NCBI RefSeq assembly: GCF_003129905.1
Contig: NZ_QFFM01000018.1
Coordinates: 1 to 59,447, forward strand
Reading direction: 5' to 3'
DNA from: Bifidobacterium callitrichidarum
GTDB taxonomy: Bacteria > Actinomycetota > Actinomycetes > Actinomycetales > Bifidobacteriaceae
Length of the DNA stretch: 59,447 nucleotides
The position numbers and the translations under genes were made by a program. How positions within the stretch are numbered: the stretch's first letter is position 1; the number at the start of each line of letters is the position of its first letter. The notes under the pieces were generated by a model. The model had not been told where the DNA came from. It did not search any database and worked only from the letters and a program-made list of their open reading frames with translations. Shown piece by piece: positions 8,669 to 16,921 of this stretch.

Positions 8669-8944
8669 TTAGTGTTCCTGGTAATGAGTGCGGCAGGAGG
8701 CGATTTCCAGCCGCGGCTCATCACCACCACGGATGCGATAGACCAGACGGTTTTTGGAGTCGATACGGCGGGACCACCACCCGGACAGGTTGCCGCGCAA
8801 TGGTTCCGGCATACCCACGCCTTCGGCCATGCCGTTTCGCTCAATGTCCTCGACGAGCAGGTTGATGCGTTTCAGCGTCTTTTTATCGACTGTCTGCCAG
8901 TACAGGTAGTCCTCCCACCCTTCATCGGACCAGACTTTGATCAC
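8669..8944 (-). CDS. yoeB: YoeB/Txe-type mRNA interferase toxin
   Basis: 91-aa RelE-superfamily ribosome-dependent endoribonuclease. It follows E. coli YoeB closely from end to end: VWSDEGWEDYLYWQ, a central EPLRGNLSGWWSRRI (basic active-site region) and the C-terminal IASCRTHY with the catalytic His-Tyr. The start is GTG, one base after the stop of the antitoxin gene, as expected for a coupled antitoxin-toxin operon. The pair lies between two pilin genes of the same orientation. Confidence 0.92.
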   Translation of the reverse strand: MIKVWSDEGWEDYLYWQTVDKKTLKRINLLVEDIERNGMAEGVGMPEPLRGNLSGWWSRRIDSKNRLVYRIRGGDEPRLEIASCRTHYQEH

Positions 8945-8945
8945 G

Positions 8946-9200
8946 TCATTCCCCGATCAGGTCATGTGGCTGCCCGAGTCCAGCATCAAGTTGAGCCACG
9001 GAGCGCGCCAGATGCCGCATATTCGCTGGCGAATAGAAGGGGTCAGCCGTCACCTCGAAGGGGATGCGCCTTTCCCGGACCACCGCCTTGGCAAAGATGT
9101 TGAACGCGGCGCTCATGCTCAGTCCGAGCTCATTGCATACCGCGCTCATATCCTTTTTCGTCTGCTCGTCCAGTCGGACGTTGACCAACGTCGTAGCCAT
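8946..9200 (-). CDS. RelB/DinJ-family antitoxin
   Basis: 84 aa starting MATTLVNVRLDEQTKKD, a typical ribbon-helix-helix N-terminus for DNA binding and dimerisation, followed by MSAAFNIFAKAVVRERRIPFEV, the RelB/DinJ core (a family segment usually ending IPFE). The C-terminal tail should bind and neutralise the toxin. GGAGG lies four bases before the ATG at 9200. RelB/DinJ antitoxins normally pair with RelE/YafQ toxins; here the partner is YoeB-like, a combination reported in several actinobacteria. Confidence 0.9.
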   Translation of the reverse strand: MATTLVNVRLDEQTKKDMSAVCNELGLSMSAAFNIFAKAVVRERRIPFEVTADPFYSPANMRHLARSVAQLDAGLGQPHDLIGE

Positions 9201-9220
9201 GAAGCCTCCAACCCACAAGA

Positions 9221-9264
9221 GATATCGTTTATATATTGATTATATATCTTTTATATATAGATAC
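9221..9264 (-). promoter_or_regulatory. AT-rich promoter/operator of the toxin-antitoxin pair
   Basis: 44 nearly pure A/T bases upstream of the antitoxin in an otherwise GC-rich region, with a symmetrical ATATATTGATTATATAT core. A minus-strand TATAAT spans 9239-9244, a plausible -10 about 40 bases from the start codon. Autoregulation by the ribbon-helix-helix antitoxin at such a palindrome is usual for the family. Confidence 0.55.
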
Positions 9265-9403
9265 CGTGAGCGATTACATGAAATCCGACGGTTCACGACC
9301 AGATCTTTTCAAAGCGGAAGCAGATGGCCAGGGTGTTGCTTCACCTCGCCAACATAGGCTAGATGAAACAACACCCTTAGACGGTTATGGGCCCGGACCG
9401 AAA

Positions 9404-10996
9404 TCAGCGGGCGTTGCGGCGACGCAGGCCGAACCACACGCCGGCGGCGATCACGCACGCGGCACCGGCCACGTACAGAATCGTGGTGCCGATACCACCG
9501 GTCTCAGGCAGCTCGGAGCCTCCCTTGTTCTCGATATCGGCAGTCACAGAACCATCAGTGGTTTTAATGTTCTTAACCAATCCATCGGTGCTGCTGCCGT
9601 TGAGGCTGGTCAGTGCATTATCGTTAATATCACCGTTCCACAACACCTTGTGTTCCGCGGTGATAGTGAACTGAATCGGCTTGTCGGGCTTGTTGTAGCC
9701 ATCAGGAGCCTTGGTCTCAACCAGCTGATAATCGCCGGCATCCAGACCGGTCCACGTGTACTTGTTACCTTCAACGCTTGAAGTCGCCTTGGTCGCATCG
9801 GAGATGGCCTTGTACTCGCAGGCGGTCTCGCCATCAGTGGTTGTGCAGACCTTCTTCTCCAAGGTGAATTCGGCACCAGTCAATTCAGTGCCTTCAGGAC
9901 TCACCTTGCTGAACACGGTCTTGTAGGTGAACACGATGACCGTATCAGGCGGAGTATTACCAGTTTCGCCACCCTGCTCATCATTCGGGTTGTTAGAGAA
10001 CTCAAGGTGCATCGTGTTCCGGTTGCCTTCGGCACCGACCTTGGCATCAGTGGTAAGTTCGGACTTGTACTCGACGGTGATGACGCTGCCGGCCTTCACG
10101 GACTTGATGCTCTTCAAATCGGCGAAACGAACCTCAAAAGTGCACTGGTCAGTCAGACCCTCGTCCACAACTTCGTACCCTGTGGTAATCGTATTTCCAT
10201 CGACCTTCACCTCGACGGTATCCTTCTGGAACTTCAGACCCTTAGCCTCAGTATCGTGGAACGTGAACTTGTAGACCTTGTACTTGTCATAGTTGTCGGC
10301 AACCGTACCAGTCAGCTTAAAGGGAACCGGGTCACCAAAATCATAATCGGCGGAATCAGTCCACTTACCATCATTCTTATCTGTGCTGGTTACGCTGTTA
10401 TCCTCATTAGAGTCGGTCTTGTCCATGACCTTCTTCTCAGAGGTCGGCACATTGGACTTCGGCGTAATAGTCACATCGCCCACTACCTGCACGATGTACA
10501 GCGTATACGCATCATCACCGGTTACAGTACCATCCTTGTCCTTAATCAGGTAATAACCAGCAGGAACGTTGGACAGTTTTGTGGTCTTAACCGTATCGTA
10601 TGGAGCGCTATTTAGATTAACGTACTTCTTGATGACATCCAGCTTCGCCTGATCGCCCTCCTTGGAAACAGCCTTCAGCGCATCCAGCACGGTCTCCGGC
10701 ACAGAATCACCGACAGCAACAGCTGTTCCGTCGTTCGTGCCGTTCTGCCCCCACTTCACGTTGGACAGAATCTTGTTGCCGTCCTTATCCTTGGACACAT
10801 CGCCAGTAAAGATCTGATACACCTCATACGTATGGGTGTTATCAGCCGGCGGCGTAATCGTATAGCTGGTTTTGGCAGCGGGGATGATTTGCTCATCGCC
10901 ATCCGCCATTGCGGGGACGGCGCCGACGGTGAGGCCGGTGAAGAGCATCGCCACGGCGGCGATGAGGCCGAGGAGGGCCTTGCCTAACTTCTTCAT
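9404..10996 (-). CDS. Major-pilin-like fimbrial protein (LPETG)
   Basis: 530 aa, FimA/SpaA-like. The signal peptide (KALLGLIAAVAMLFTGLTVGAVPAMA) is followed by a fimbrial N-terminal domain with THTYEVYQIFTGD. A pilin-motif-like Lys lies in DVTITPKS (~residue 178), the probable acceptor in polymerisation. The central isopeptide domains follow, then a CnaB-like domain with E-box LVETKAPDGYN (~residue 427) whose Glu catalyses the internal isopeptide bond. The C-terminus has LPETG (~495), a hydrophobic helix and RRRNAR. An AAAAAGGAGC ribosome site precedes the ATG. It probably forms the pilus shaft, assembled by the sortase at 6324-7253. Confidence 0.92.
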   Translation of the reverse strand: MKKLGKALLGLIAAVAMLFTGLTVGAVPAMADGDEQIIPAAKTSYTITPPADNTHTYEVYQIFTGDVSKDKDGNKILSNVKWGQNGTNDGTAVAVGDSVPETVLDALKAVSKEGDQAKLDVIKKYVNLNSAPYDTVKTTKLSNVPAGYYLIKDKDGTVTGDDAYTLYIVQVVGDVTITPKSNVPTSEKKVMDKTDSNEDNSVTSTDKNDGKWTDSADYDFGDPVPFKLTGTVADNYDKYKVYKFTFHDTEAKGLKFQKDTVEVKVDGNTITTGYEVVDEGLTDQCTFEVRFADLKSIKSVKAGSVITVEYKSELTTDAKVGAEGNRNTMHLEFSNNPNDEQGGETGNTPPDTVIVFTYKTVFSKVSPEGTELTGAEFTLEKKVCTTTDGETACEYKAISDATKATSSVEGNKYTWTGLDAGDYQLVETKAPDGYNKPDKPIQFTITAEHKVLWNGDINDNALTSLNGSSTDGLVKNIKTTDGSVTADIENKGGSELPETGGIGTTILYVAGAACVIAAGVWFGLRRRNAR

Positions 10997-11077
10997 GATT
11001 GCTCCTTTTTAGAGTTCTTTCTCTACAGGTTTGGTTTGGTTGGTGGTTGTTGGTAAATGGGTTGGGGGTTGTGGCTG

Positions 11078-11184
11078 GCGCTCCCCTCAGGGAAGGGAAC
11101 CAGAAAAGGAGTCGCCCTCTTTTGGGAGGCTGTCTCTCCCCCACCCGGCTTTGCCGGGAGCCCCCTCGTCAGAGGGGGCCGAGG
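11078..11184. repeat. GAGGGGAGC-type hairpin repeats, copy C
   Basis: A cluster of hairpins between the tip adhesin and the major pilin: CTCCCCTCAGGGAAGGGAA, CCCGGCTTTGCCGGG and CCCCCTCGTCAGAGGGGG. The arrangement is more degenerate than in the other copies. It may limit or pause read-through from the adhesin gene into the shaft pilin gene. Confidence 0.65.
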
Positions 11185-11227
11185 AAGTTTTTTGGCTAGG
11201 GGTCTCCTCCCCTCGGGTAGGGGATGG

Positions 11228-14200
11228 TCATGGGCGTCGCCTCCTTACTTCGGCTAGGCCGAGTGTGGCGACGAGCACGGCTAGGGTGCCGCCGACGAGG
11301 AAGATGCTGGTGCCGATGCCGCCGGTGTCCGGCATTTCCACGCCGGGCTTGTTGGGGATTCGGTTGCCCGCAACATCTGTCTTCGTGCCATCCTTCGTGA
11401 AGGAAATCTGGACCGTTGCACCATCGCTGGAGTTCTGATCGATCTTGAACGTGTACTTGGTCGTGGAGAGGTCGTAGCCTTCCGGCGCCACCGTCTCGAC
11501 CAGTTCGTACGTGCCGAACTTCAGGCCGGTGAGCTTGATGATGCCGTCGGCGATGTCCTGTACGGTGCCAGACTGCTCGTCCACCTTGCTCACGTCAGTC
11601 AGACGTGTGATGGAGGAATCCGTGCCGCTATCAGCGCCAGAATCGGAATTCGGGCAAATCAGACTGTTATCCTTGCTGGCACCATCACCGTTACCGTCAA
11701 CGATGCAGTACGCTTCATCCTTCACGGACGAACCGGAACCATCCTTCGTGCGAATCAGCTCCCACTGAGCACCCTTCAGATACGTGGTCGAATCGGAATC
11801 TTCCGAACTGACCTTGTACCACGTGACTTCCGTGGACTGGTCACTAATGGCATTACCGTTATTGGCGTCCGGAATAAGATTCGCGTTCATCTCCTTGGCC
11901 GTATCGCCATCGGCCCAGCCGCCATTCCATGTCACTTTGCCATCAGAGTCAATCTTGAACTGGTACACGGTCTTATTCAGCGTATAGCCGTCAGGCGCGG
12001 TGATCTCGTGAAGCAGATACGTGCCCGCATCCAGACCATCGACCTTGAACTTGCCAGGCGTCGTGTCAATGTCGCACTTCACACCGGGATTGCCGCTAAC
12101 ACCGTCAGCAGCGACACAGGGCGTGACCGCCTTCTCGGTGGACCTATTGTCAGCGAACGTATTCATCTGATTATCCACCGCTAAACCATTGCCATCAAAG
12201 GTATTGAAGTCCTCATCAGCAACAGTTTCACCTTCATAACCAGTAACGTTCGCATCATCGGCATGCGAATAATCGGACACCGAAGAACATCCAGATGGTG
12301 CAATCGAACCCTGTGAGTTGTTGTATAGTTCGACGACCTGCACCTCGTTGCCGGTGAACGTGAAGTTCGCGTTCGCGGCCGTGGACGGCTTATACCAATT
12401 GCCCGACTTTGGATTGGTGCTGTCGTGGAACAGGAACTGCTTGCCGCTCGTGACCCGCGGGATTGTGACCGCCACGTAGTCACCGCAGGCCCGGTCCATT
12501 TTCACGAACTTCCACGAAACACCGTCGTCGTAGTACAGGTAGTAGTTCGACCAGCCCACCAGCGTCTTCTTGAAGTACACGGTCGTGCTCGGCGTCATCA
12601 CCGTGAACGAGACGGTCTTGTTGCCGGCCTTCGCGGTGATGGTGGCCGTGCCGAAGCCGTGCACGGACACGGTGGCCTTTGCACCATTCTCGGACGTGCT
12701 CACCGTGGCGATGTCTTCGTCGCTAGTCGTCCAGACAATCGGCACGGACGGGGTGGCGGCCGCAGTGAAGGTGAGGTCATCGTCACCAGCGGTGATTACG
12801 GCGTTCTCCGCAACGGATTTATCTTCCGAATCCTTGACGGTCAAGCTTGTGACATTGGCAGCCTTGACCGTGATAGTCACCACAGCACTGCACACGTCCG
12901 GATTAGATACCGAGCATGCCTTGACGTAGACGGTGTCATCCGTGTCGCTCGTGCCGATGACATCCGCACGCAGATCACTGGTCTTGCTCAGTACGGCGGC
13001 AGATTCGTCGGACTTCGGAGTGCCGTTCTCATCCGTGAACGCCCATGTGACGTTCTGTACGGCTTCAGACGGCTGGACGGCGGCGGTGAGCGTCGCCTTG
13101 TACTGGTTGGACGAGTCGAGCGTGGCGGAGGTCGGGGTGATGGTGACGCCAGTGGCAGCATTCACATTATCTTTGATGTTCCAGATCTTCGTGTTGGTCG
13201 CATCGCCCTCCGACGCAATCTGCCATGCGGAACCAGCCAAAGGAGATTTGGTGGAATCCGTATCGTCCGTCTTCGTCCATGTCACCTCGTGGCCGGAGAC
13301 CTTATTGATGATCTTGCCGCTCGTCATGTCAGTCGTGCCGAATTCCAATGAACTGTCAGCGTCCTTGGAGACCGACTGGCTCACGGTGACTGCCGTATCC
13401 GATGCTTCACCGGTCGCGGCATAATAAATATTCGTATTCAACTGATAACCGTCGCCAGCCGCGACCTCTTTGATGAAGTAGGTGGCGTTCGACTTAAGGC
13501 CTTCGATCTTGAACGCACCGGCCGCAGCATCCTTATCGGCGAAGTCGTTGTCTTTGACCGCGGTATAAAGGGCGTTCTTACCGTTCACGGCATCGTCGTA
13601 TGTGCCGTACACAGCCCACGTGGTGCCGGCGAGCGCGCTGCCGTTCTCGTCTGACTTCTGCCACGCAATCGCAGAGCACGACTCGGTGTACGAACCGTTC
13701 CACGGGAAGTTATGACGTTCCTGATCCATGTCGATCACGGACGCGGAATCGCCGTCGTTCGCACCGGCCTGCGTGAACTTCGCCGCGAAGTGCGGGTTGT
13801 GCATGGAGAAGTCGCCCTCCGTGTACACGCGGCCGTTCGTGGTCACATGCGACTCGAAATTGCCGGTCGTATTGTCCGCGTTACCGGATTCGTCGCCGGA
13901 GTTGGCGTCGCCGATCACGATGATGCTGCCGAGCATCGCGGCGGCCGGATCGTCCTCCGTGTACTTGTCGGTGCCTTCGTTGGCGATGCCGCCGTAAATG
14001 GTGAGGTTATCGGTGTCGTGGAAGTTCCACAGGATCTTCTGCGCGGCCTTCGCGTACGCCTTCTGGATATCGCTGCCAGCCACGTCGGAATAGCCGTCGG
14101 AGATCTCCTGACCGTTCCACCAGAACTGCCAGCCGTTGTGGAAGCTGATGTTCTTGCTGTTGCCGGTCACGTTGATCACGATGGATGCGGTGTCGGCGAT

Positions 14201-15289
14201 GTTCGTAAACGCGAACGCGACGCCGCGGTAACGGGTACCATCGATGTAATCGGTGAGCATGCTGGCGTCGAGATTGAACACCTCCATCGTCGGATTGTTC
14301 GTGCCGGTGAACGTGATGAGCTTCTCACGGTTTGTGTAGGAGTCGGTGGTTTCCAAGCCACGGCCGGTACCGTTTTTCGTGTCATCGGTGTAGTTGAACG
14401 TGTACTGGACGTGGCTGGTGTTGGAGTTGTACTTGTGACGGGTCAACGTGTCCAGCGTGGAAACGCTCTGCGATACCGTGCCGGTCGCGGTCTGAAACGC
14501 CAGCGGCGCGGAAATGTCCTCGACGATGTAATTCTGGTAGTACTCGCTCTCGGAAAGGTTCTTGATGTCGTCGGAGGCGTCCTTGTCGTCGTCGTCGCTT
14601 TTGACGGTGACGTTCTCCATCGGATTGTTCACGTTCCAGTTGACTGAAGCATTCGTGTTGGACGGATTCTTATCCAAGGACTTCGTCCCGGTTGCGCCCC
14701 AGCGGTCGGAACTGGTGCCGGCGATCGACGCGATATGGCCGTTGTCGCGCAGAAAACCGGAATGGGTCCACGCCTGTACATTCGACCAATCCGGCAAATC
14801 AGTATCACCAGTGTTGCCGCCGACCACCAACGCCGTGCTGTCCTTCGCGGGACGGAACTGCGTGCCAAAACCGGCGATACCGAAACGAAAGCCGGCGTTG
14901 CTCCACGAGTTCTTGATCGGGTTCATCATCAACTTGCCGTTGACGACCGTCAGACCTTCGGCCTCCACAGCGTACGAGCCGTCAGGACCATTCGCATTCT
15001 TCAGATTGGCGGTGTTGGCCGGCTTCTTGCCCACGTACATGTTGCCACCAACCCACGTGGCGACGCCTGAATCACGATTAGTGGAAGGATCCGTGTCGGT
15101 ACCCATCTTCTGCTCGGACGGCGTGCACAGAGCGCCATCGGACAATTGGGCATCCTCCGCATAGACGCTGCGGGGTGCGGTGATGAACGCGGCGGAGCCG
15201 ACGAGCATCGCTGCGGCGAGGGTCGCCGCCGCCAGGGCTTTGGCTTCGGACACCCCCTTTGCAAACGGGGTCATCGTAGGTACGTTCAT
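11228..15289 (-). CDS. Large multidomain pilus tip-like surface adhesin
   Basis: 1353 aa, first gene of the pilus locus. The signal peptide (ALAAATLAAAMLVGSAAFITA) is followed by ~480 residues of unassigned Thr/Asn/Asp-rich region, as in tip adhesins. Next come a CnaB-like domain (~535-640, FIKEVAAGDGY), further Ig-like domains including a Big_2 (~810-895), a segment at ~900-1000 that resembles family 25/26 starch-binding modules (YFKKTLVGWSNYYLYYDDG, KQFLFHDST), and two CnaB domains with E-boxes LLHEITAPDGY (~1110) and ELVETVAPEGY (~1280). The end is MPDTG (~1320), a hydrophobic helix and RRRRP. GGGAGA precedes the ATG. The adhesive role is inferred from position and architecture; the carbohydrate-binding call is tentative. 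Confidence 0.88.
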   Translation of the reverse strand: MNVPTMTPFAKGVSEAKALAAATLAAAMLVGSAAFITAPRSVYAEDAQLSDGALCTPSEQKMGTDTDPSTNRDSGVATWVGGNMYVGKKPANTANLKNANGPDGSYAVEAEGLTVVNGKLMMNPIKNSWSNAGFRFGIAGFGTQFRPAKDSTALVVGGNTGDTDLPDWSNVQAWTHSGFLRDNGHIASIAGTSSDRWGATGTKSLDKNPSNTNASVNWNVNNPMENVTVKSDDDDKDASDDIKNLSESEYYQNYIVEDISAPLAFQTATGTVSQSVSTLDTLTRHKYNSNTSHVQYTFNYTDDTKNGTGRGLETTDSYTNREKLITFTGTNNPTMEVFNLDASMLTDYIDGTRYRGVAFAFTNIADTASIVINVTGNSKNISFHNGWQFWWNGQEISDGYSDVAGSDIQKAYAKAAQKILWNFHDTDNLTIYGGIANEGTDKYTEDDPAAAMLGSIIVIGDANSGDESGNADNTTGNFESHVTTNGRVYTEGDFSMHNPHFAAKFTQAGANDGDSASVIDMDQERHNFPWNGSYTESCSAIAWQKSDENGSALAGTTWAVYGTYDDAVNGKNALYTAVKDNDFADKDAAAGAFKIEGLKSNATYFIKEVAAGDGYQLNTNIYYAATGEASDTAVTVSQSVSKDADSSLEFGTTDMTSGKIINKVSGHEVTWTKTDDTDSTKSPLAGSAWQIASEGDATNTKIWNIKDNVNAATGVTITPTSATLDSSNQYKATLTAAVQPSEAVQNVTWAFTDENGTPKSDESAAVLSKTSDLRADVIGTSDTDDTVYVKACSVSNPDVCSAVVTITVKAANVTSLTVKDSEDKSVAENAVITAGDDDLTFTAAATPSVPIVWTTSDEDIATVSTSENGAKATVSVHGFGTATITAKAGNKTVSFTVMTPSTTVYFKKTLVGWSNYYLYYDDGVSWKFVKMDRACGDYVAVTIPRVTSGKQFLFHDSTNPKSGNWYKPSTAANANFTFTGNEVQVVELYNNSQGSIAPSGCSSVSDYSHADDANVTGYEGETVADEDFNTFDGNGLAVDNQMNTFADNRSTEKAVTPCVAADGVSGNPGVKCDIDTTPGKFKVDGLDAGTYLLHEITAPDGYTLNKTVYQFKIDSDGKVTWNGGWADGDTAKEMNANLIPDANNGNAISDQSTEVTWYKVSSEDSDSTTYLKGAQWELIRTKDGSGSSVKDEAYCIVDGNGDGASKDNSLICPNSDSGADSGTDSSITRLTDVSKVDEQSGTVQDIADGIIKLTGLKFGTYELVETVAPEGYDLSTTKYTFKIDQNSSDGATVQISFTKDGTKTDVAGNRIPNKPGVEMPDTGGIGTSIFLVGGTLAVLVATLGLAEVRRRRP

Positions 15290-15390
15290 CGTCTCTCCCT
15301 TGAGGTGGTTGCCTTTCGTTCAACCACCCTCGGTTGTCTCGTGCGTCGTCGTTGACGGTTCGGCGTACGGCGCAGTGTTCACGCTTATCC

Positions 15391-15422
15391 GTATTACAAG
15401 GCAAAGCACAGCCAACGTTTGC
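15391..15422 (-). promoter_or_regulatory. Pilus promoter -10 region with overlapping operator
   Basis: On the minus strand, TAATAC (15391-15396) could be the -10 of the pilus locus, about 100 bases before the adhesin start. GCCAACGTTTGC (15411-15422, plus strand) lies across the -35 position and differs by one base from the perfect palindrome at 15485. Confidence 0.45.
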
Positions 15423-15484
15423 ACGACTGCAAAGCAGTCTTTATTTGCAGAAAGTACTGAAAACACTTGCATTCCTGCATCATT

Positions 15485-15496
15485 GCAAACGTTTGC
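15485..15496. promoter_or_regulatory. LacI-family-like operator palindrome
   Basis: GCAAACGTTTGC, a perfect 12-bp palindrome with the central CG typical of LacI/GalR-family sites. Its centre is 74 bp from the second, near-identical site at 15411-15422. Confidence 0.5.
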
Positions 15497-15684
15497 CTCG
15501 CAACGGCTTTTATCGTACACCAAATATTCTGCAAGCGTTGTCATAGGCGTTTTGCGTGTCATATTATGGACATGCGAGCCATAGCCGATCAGACGACCGA
15601 CGTCACGGCAACCGGAAACTGCACATCATCAACGTGCGCCCCACCCGGCCGAATACCCCCTATCGGCTAGGAAGAGTTCACCTA

Positions 15685-15923
15685 AAAAACAAGGCTCTGT
15701 TAAACCAAGATTGACATGAATCCATATCTGACTACCCCTCAGTCGGCTTCGCCGACAGCTCGTCCTGCAATTGAGGACGAACTTCGTTCGCAGCTTATTG
15801 GCTCGACTGTCGTCTCGCACATTGCCTACAAACAGCTCCGCTGTTTGCTTCACGGCAATGTCCTGACAAGGGGAGCCGAGAATAAGGGGCATATCAATCT
15901 TGGTTTAACAGAGCCAAAAACAA
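15685..15923. mobile_element. Non-autonomous MITE, ISL3-like ends, with target duplication
   Basis: The element spans 15693-15915 (223 bp). It has perfect 22-bp terminal inverted repeats, beginning GGCTCTGTTAAACCAAG at 15693 and ending CTTGGTTTAACAGAGCC at 15915. It is flanked by exact 8-bp direct repeats AAAAACAA (15685-15692 and 15916-15923), the mark of a transposition event. An 8-bp duplication and ends beginning GGCTCT fit the ISL3 family. No transposase fits inside. The interior carries a GAGGGGAGC-family fragment (CCCCTCAGTCGGCTTCGCCG from 15735) and small hairpins. Confidence 0.88.
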
Positions 15924-15936
15924 ATTCACCTGTCGC

Positions 15937-16524
15937 TCAAATCCAACTGACACGAATAATGGCACTCGGCTTCGTTCCCGCCTTGCATATGGCGCTGGAA
16001 AGAATCGAGTCATCCACAAGGCTCGCCGGCACATAGCGGCCTGTCCATACATCATTCGCATCTTTTTCCTTCGCCAGCCCCAGCGACCATGTCACCTTGC
16101 CGGTAAACAGCACCACTGCGCTTTTCGCTGATTCCACTACATAGCCATTAATATCCAGGGAATCAATTCCGGAGAAGACGCTTTGTGCAATGGCATTCTT
16201 CTTCGCCGCATCATCATGGCCCTTCTGCGGCGTGTATCCGGGTTTTCCTTTGTCCGCGAATTCAATGCGATTGGCCGCAACCGCACCACTATGCAAATCG
16301 TCAGGGAAACGACGCGCTATTCGCGCCCTTTTCTCGTTCACATAAGCAAAACCAAGCAGATGAGCGAGATTCTCTCCAAGGAACACGATGCACACATCAT
16401 CACGTCCAGCACATTCGAGACGAAGACAGCCACTGTCCATAAGACGACGATATTCGGGAAGGATATTGCGCCGGGCCGAGCGGAGCCATTTGATCTTGTC
16501 CTCCGTCCACTTACTTTTGGACAA
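15937..16524 (-). CDS. Possible PBECR-type nuclease (toxin-like) protein
   Basis: 195 aa. The start is taken at TTG 16524 because GGGGGAGGAA lies directly before it; no ATG or GTG gives a better start. Visible segments are an N-terminal basic helix (KWTEDKIKWLRSARR), GENLAHLLGFAYV, and DSLDINGYVVESAKSAVVLFTGKVTWSLGLAKE. The NLxHLLG and final beta-rich segment recall the PBECR (phage Barnase-EndoU-ColicinE5/D-RelE-like) nuclease families, best PBECR4. This is recognition from memory, not a search. It lies about 30 nt beyond the terminator of the candidate structured RNA and 14 nt from the right target duplication of the MITE. No antitoxin-like gene is adjacent. Confidence 0.6.
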   Translation of the reverse strand: MSKSKWTEDKIKWLRSARRNILPEYRRLMDSGCLRLECAGRDDVCIVFLGENLAHLLGFAYVNEKRARIARRFPDDLHSGAVAANRIEFADKGKPGYTPQKGHDDAAKKNAIAQSVFSGIDSLDINGYVVESAKSAVVLFTGKVTWSLGLAKEKDANDVWTGRYVPASLVDDSILSSAICKAGTKPSAIIRVSWI

Positions 16525-16552
16525 TTCCTCCCCCTTTGGCTCGCACGGTACG

Positions 16553-16590
16553 AAAAAGGGGATCGCCCCCCTATCGGGAGGCGGTCCCCT
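16553..16590 (-). terminator. Intrinsic terminator of the structured RNA
   Basis: On the minus strand: AGGGGA-CC-GCC, apical loop, GGC-GA-TCCCCT followed by TTTTT (16557-16553). It could also act as an attenuator for the gene starting at 16524. Confidence 0.75.
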
Positions 16591-16808
16591 AGGAACCCAA
16601 CACCAACCGCGTGGCCTCTTTCGCTACGCGAAAGCAAACACGAAGGCCTCCGTCTCTTGTCGAGAATACTTCTCGTAGACGGTATCGCCTGGCCCGTTGG
16701 GCTACCCCTCCCTCTCGGATGGGAGGTACCGGCGGATGGTTCCTGCAGGCCGACTACGCCAACCCGACCGACCGGATAGTCCGATTGGGTACGGCCTCAT
16801 AAGCCTGT
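16553..16808 (-). ncRNA. Candidate structured noncoding RNA, about 255 nt
   Basis: On the minus strand a -10-like TACTAT (16815-16820) is followed by a GC-rich segment packed with self-complementary runs: CGAGAA/TTCTCG within CCGTCT/AGACGG, TTTCGC/GCGAAA, CCTCCC/GGGAGG and GCCC/GGGC. It ends in a strong intrinsic terminator. No protein frame is convincing here. I cannot place it in a family. The actinobacterial raiA-type or 6S/Ms1-like large RNAs are hypotheses only. It is co-oriented with, and directly upstream of, the PBECR-like gene. Confidence 0.55.
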
Positions 16809-16921
16809 ACGTCTATAGTAACGCCTGGCCGCGGACAGCGAAACAACCATTCATGCCCGATGTGCTATCGACGTAGGAAATACGAAGACTTCCGATGAAT
16901 GTCCATACACAATTTCGACAG

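Noticed and set aside
15320..15562. 80-aa minus-strand frame upstream of the tip adhesin
   Set aside because: It spans the operator palindromes and probable promoter and has no family resemblance or ribosome site.
16541..16810. Short protein frames (both strands) and a T-box-like GGGAGGTACCGGCGG on the plus strand
   Set aside because: No recognisable protein family. The T-box resemblance is on the strand without a downstream gene and lacks other T-box landmarks; the promoter and terminator point to the minus strand.
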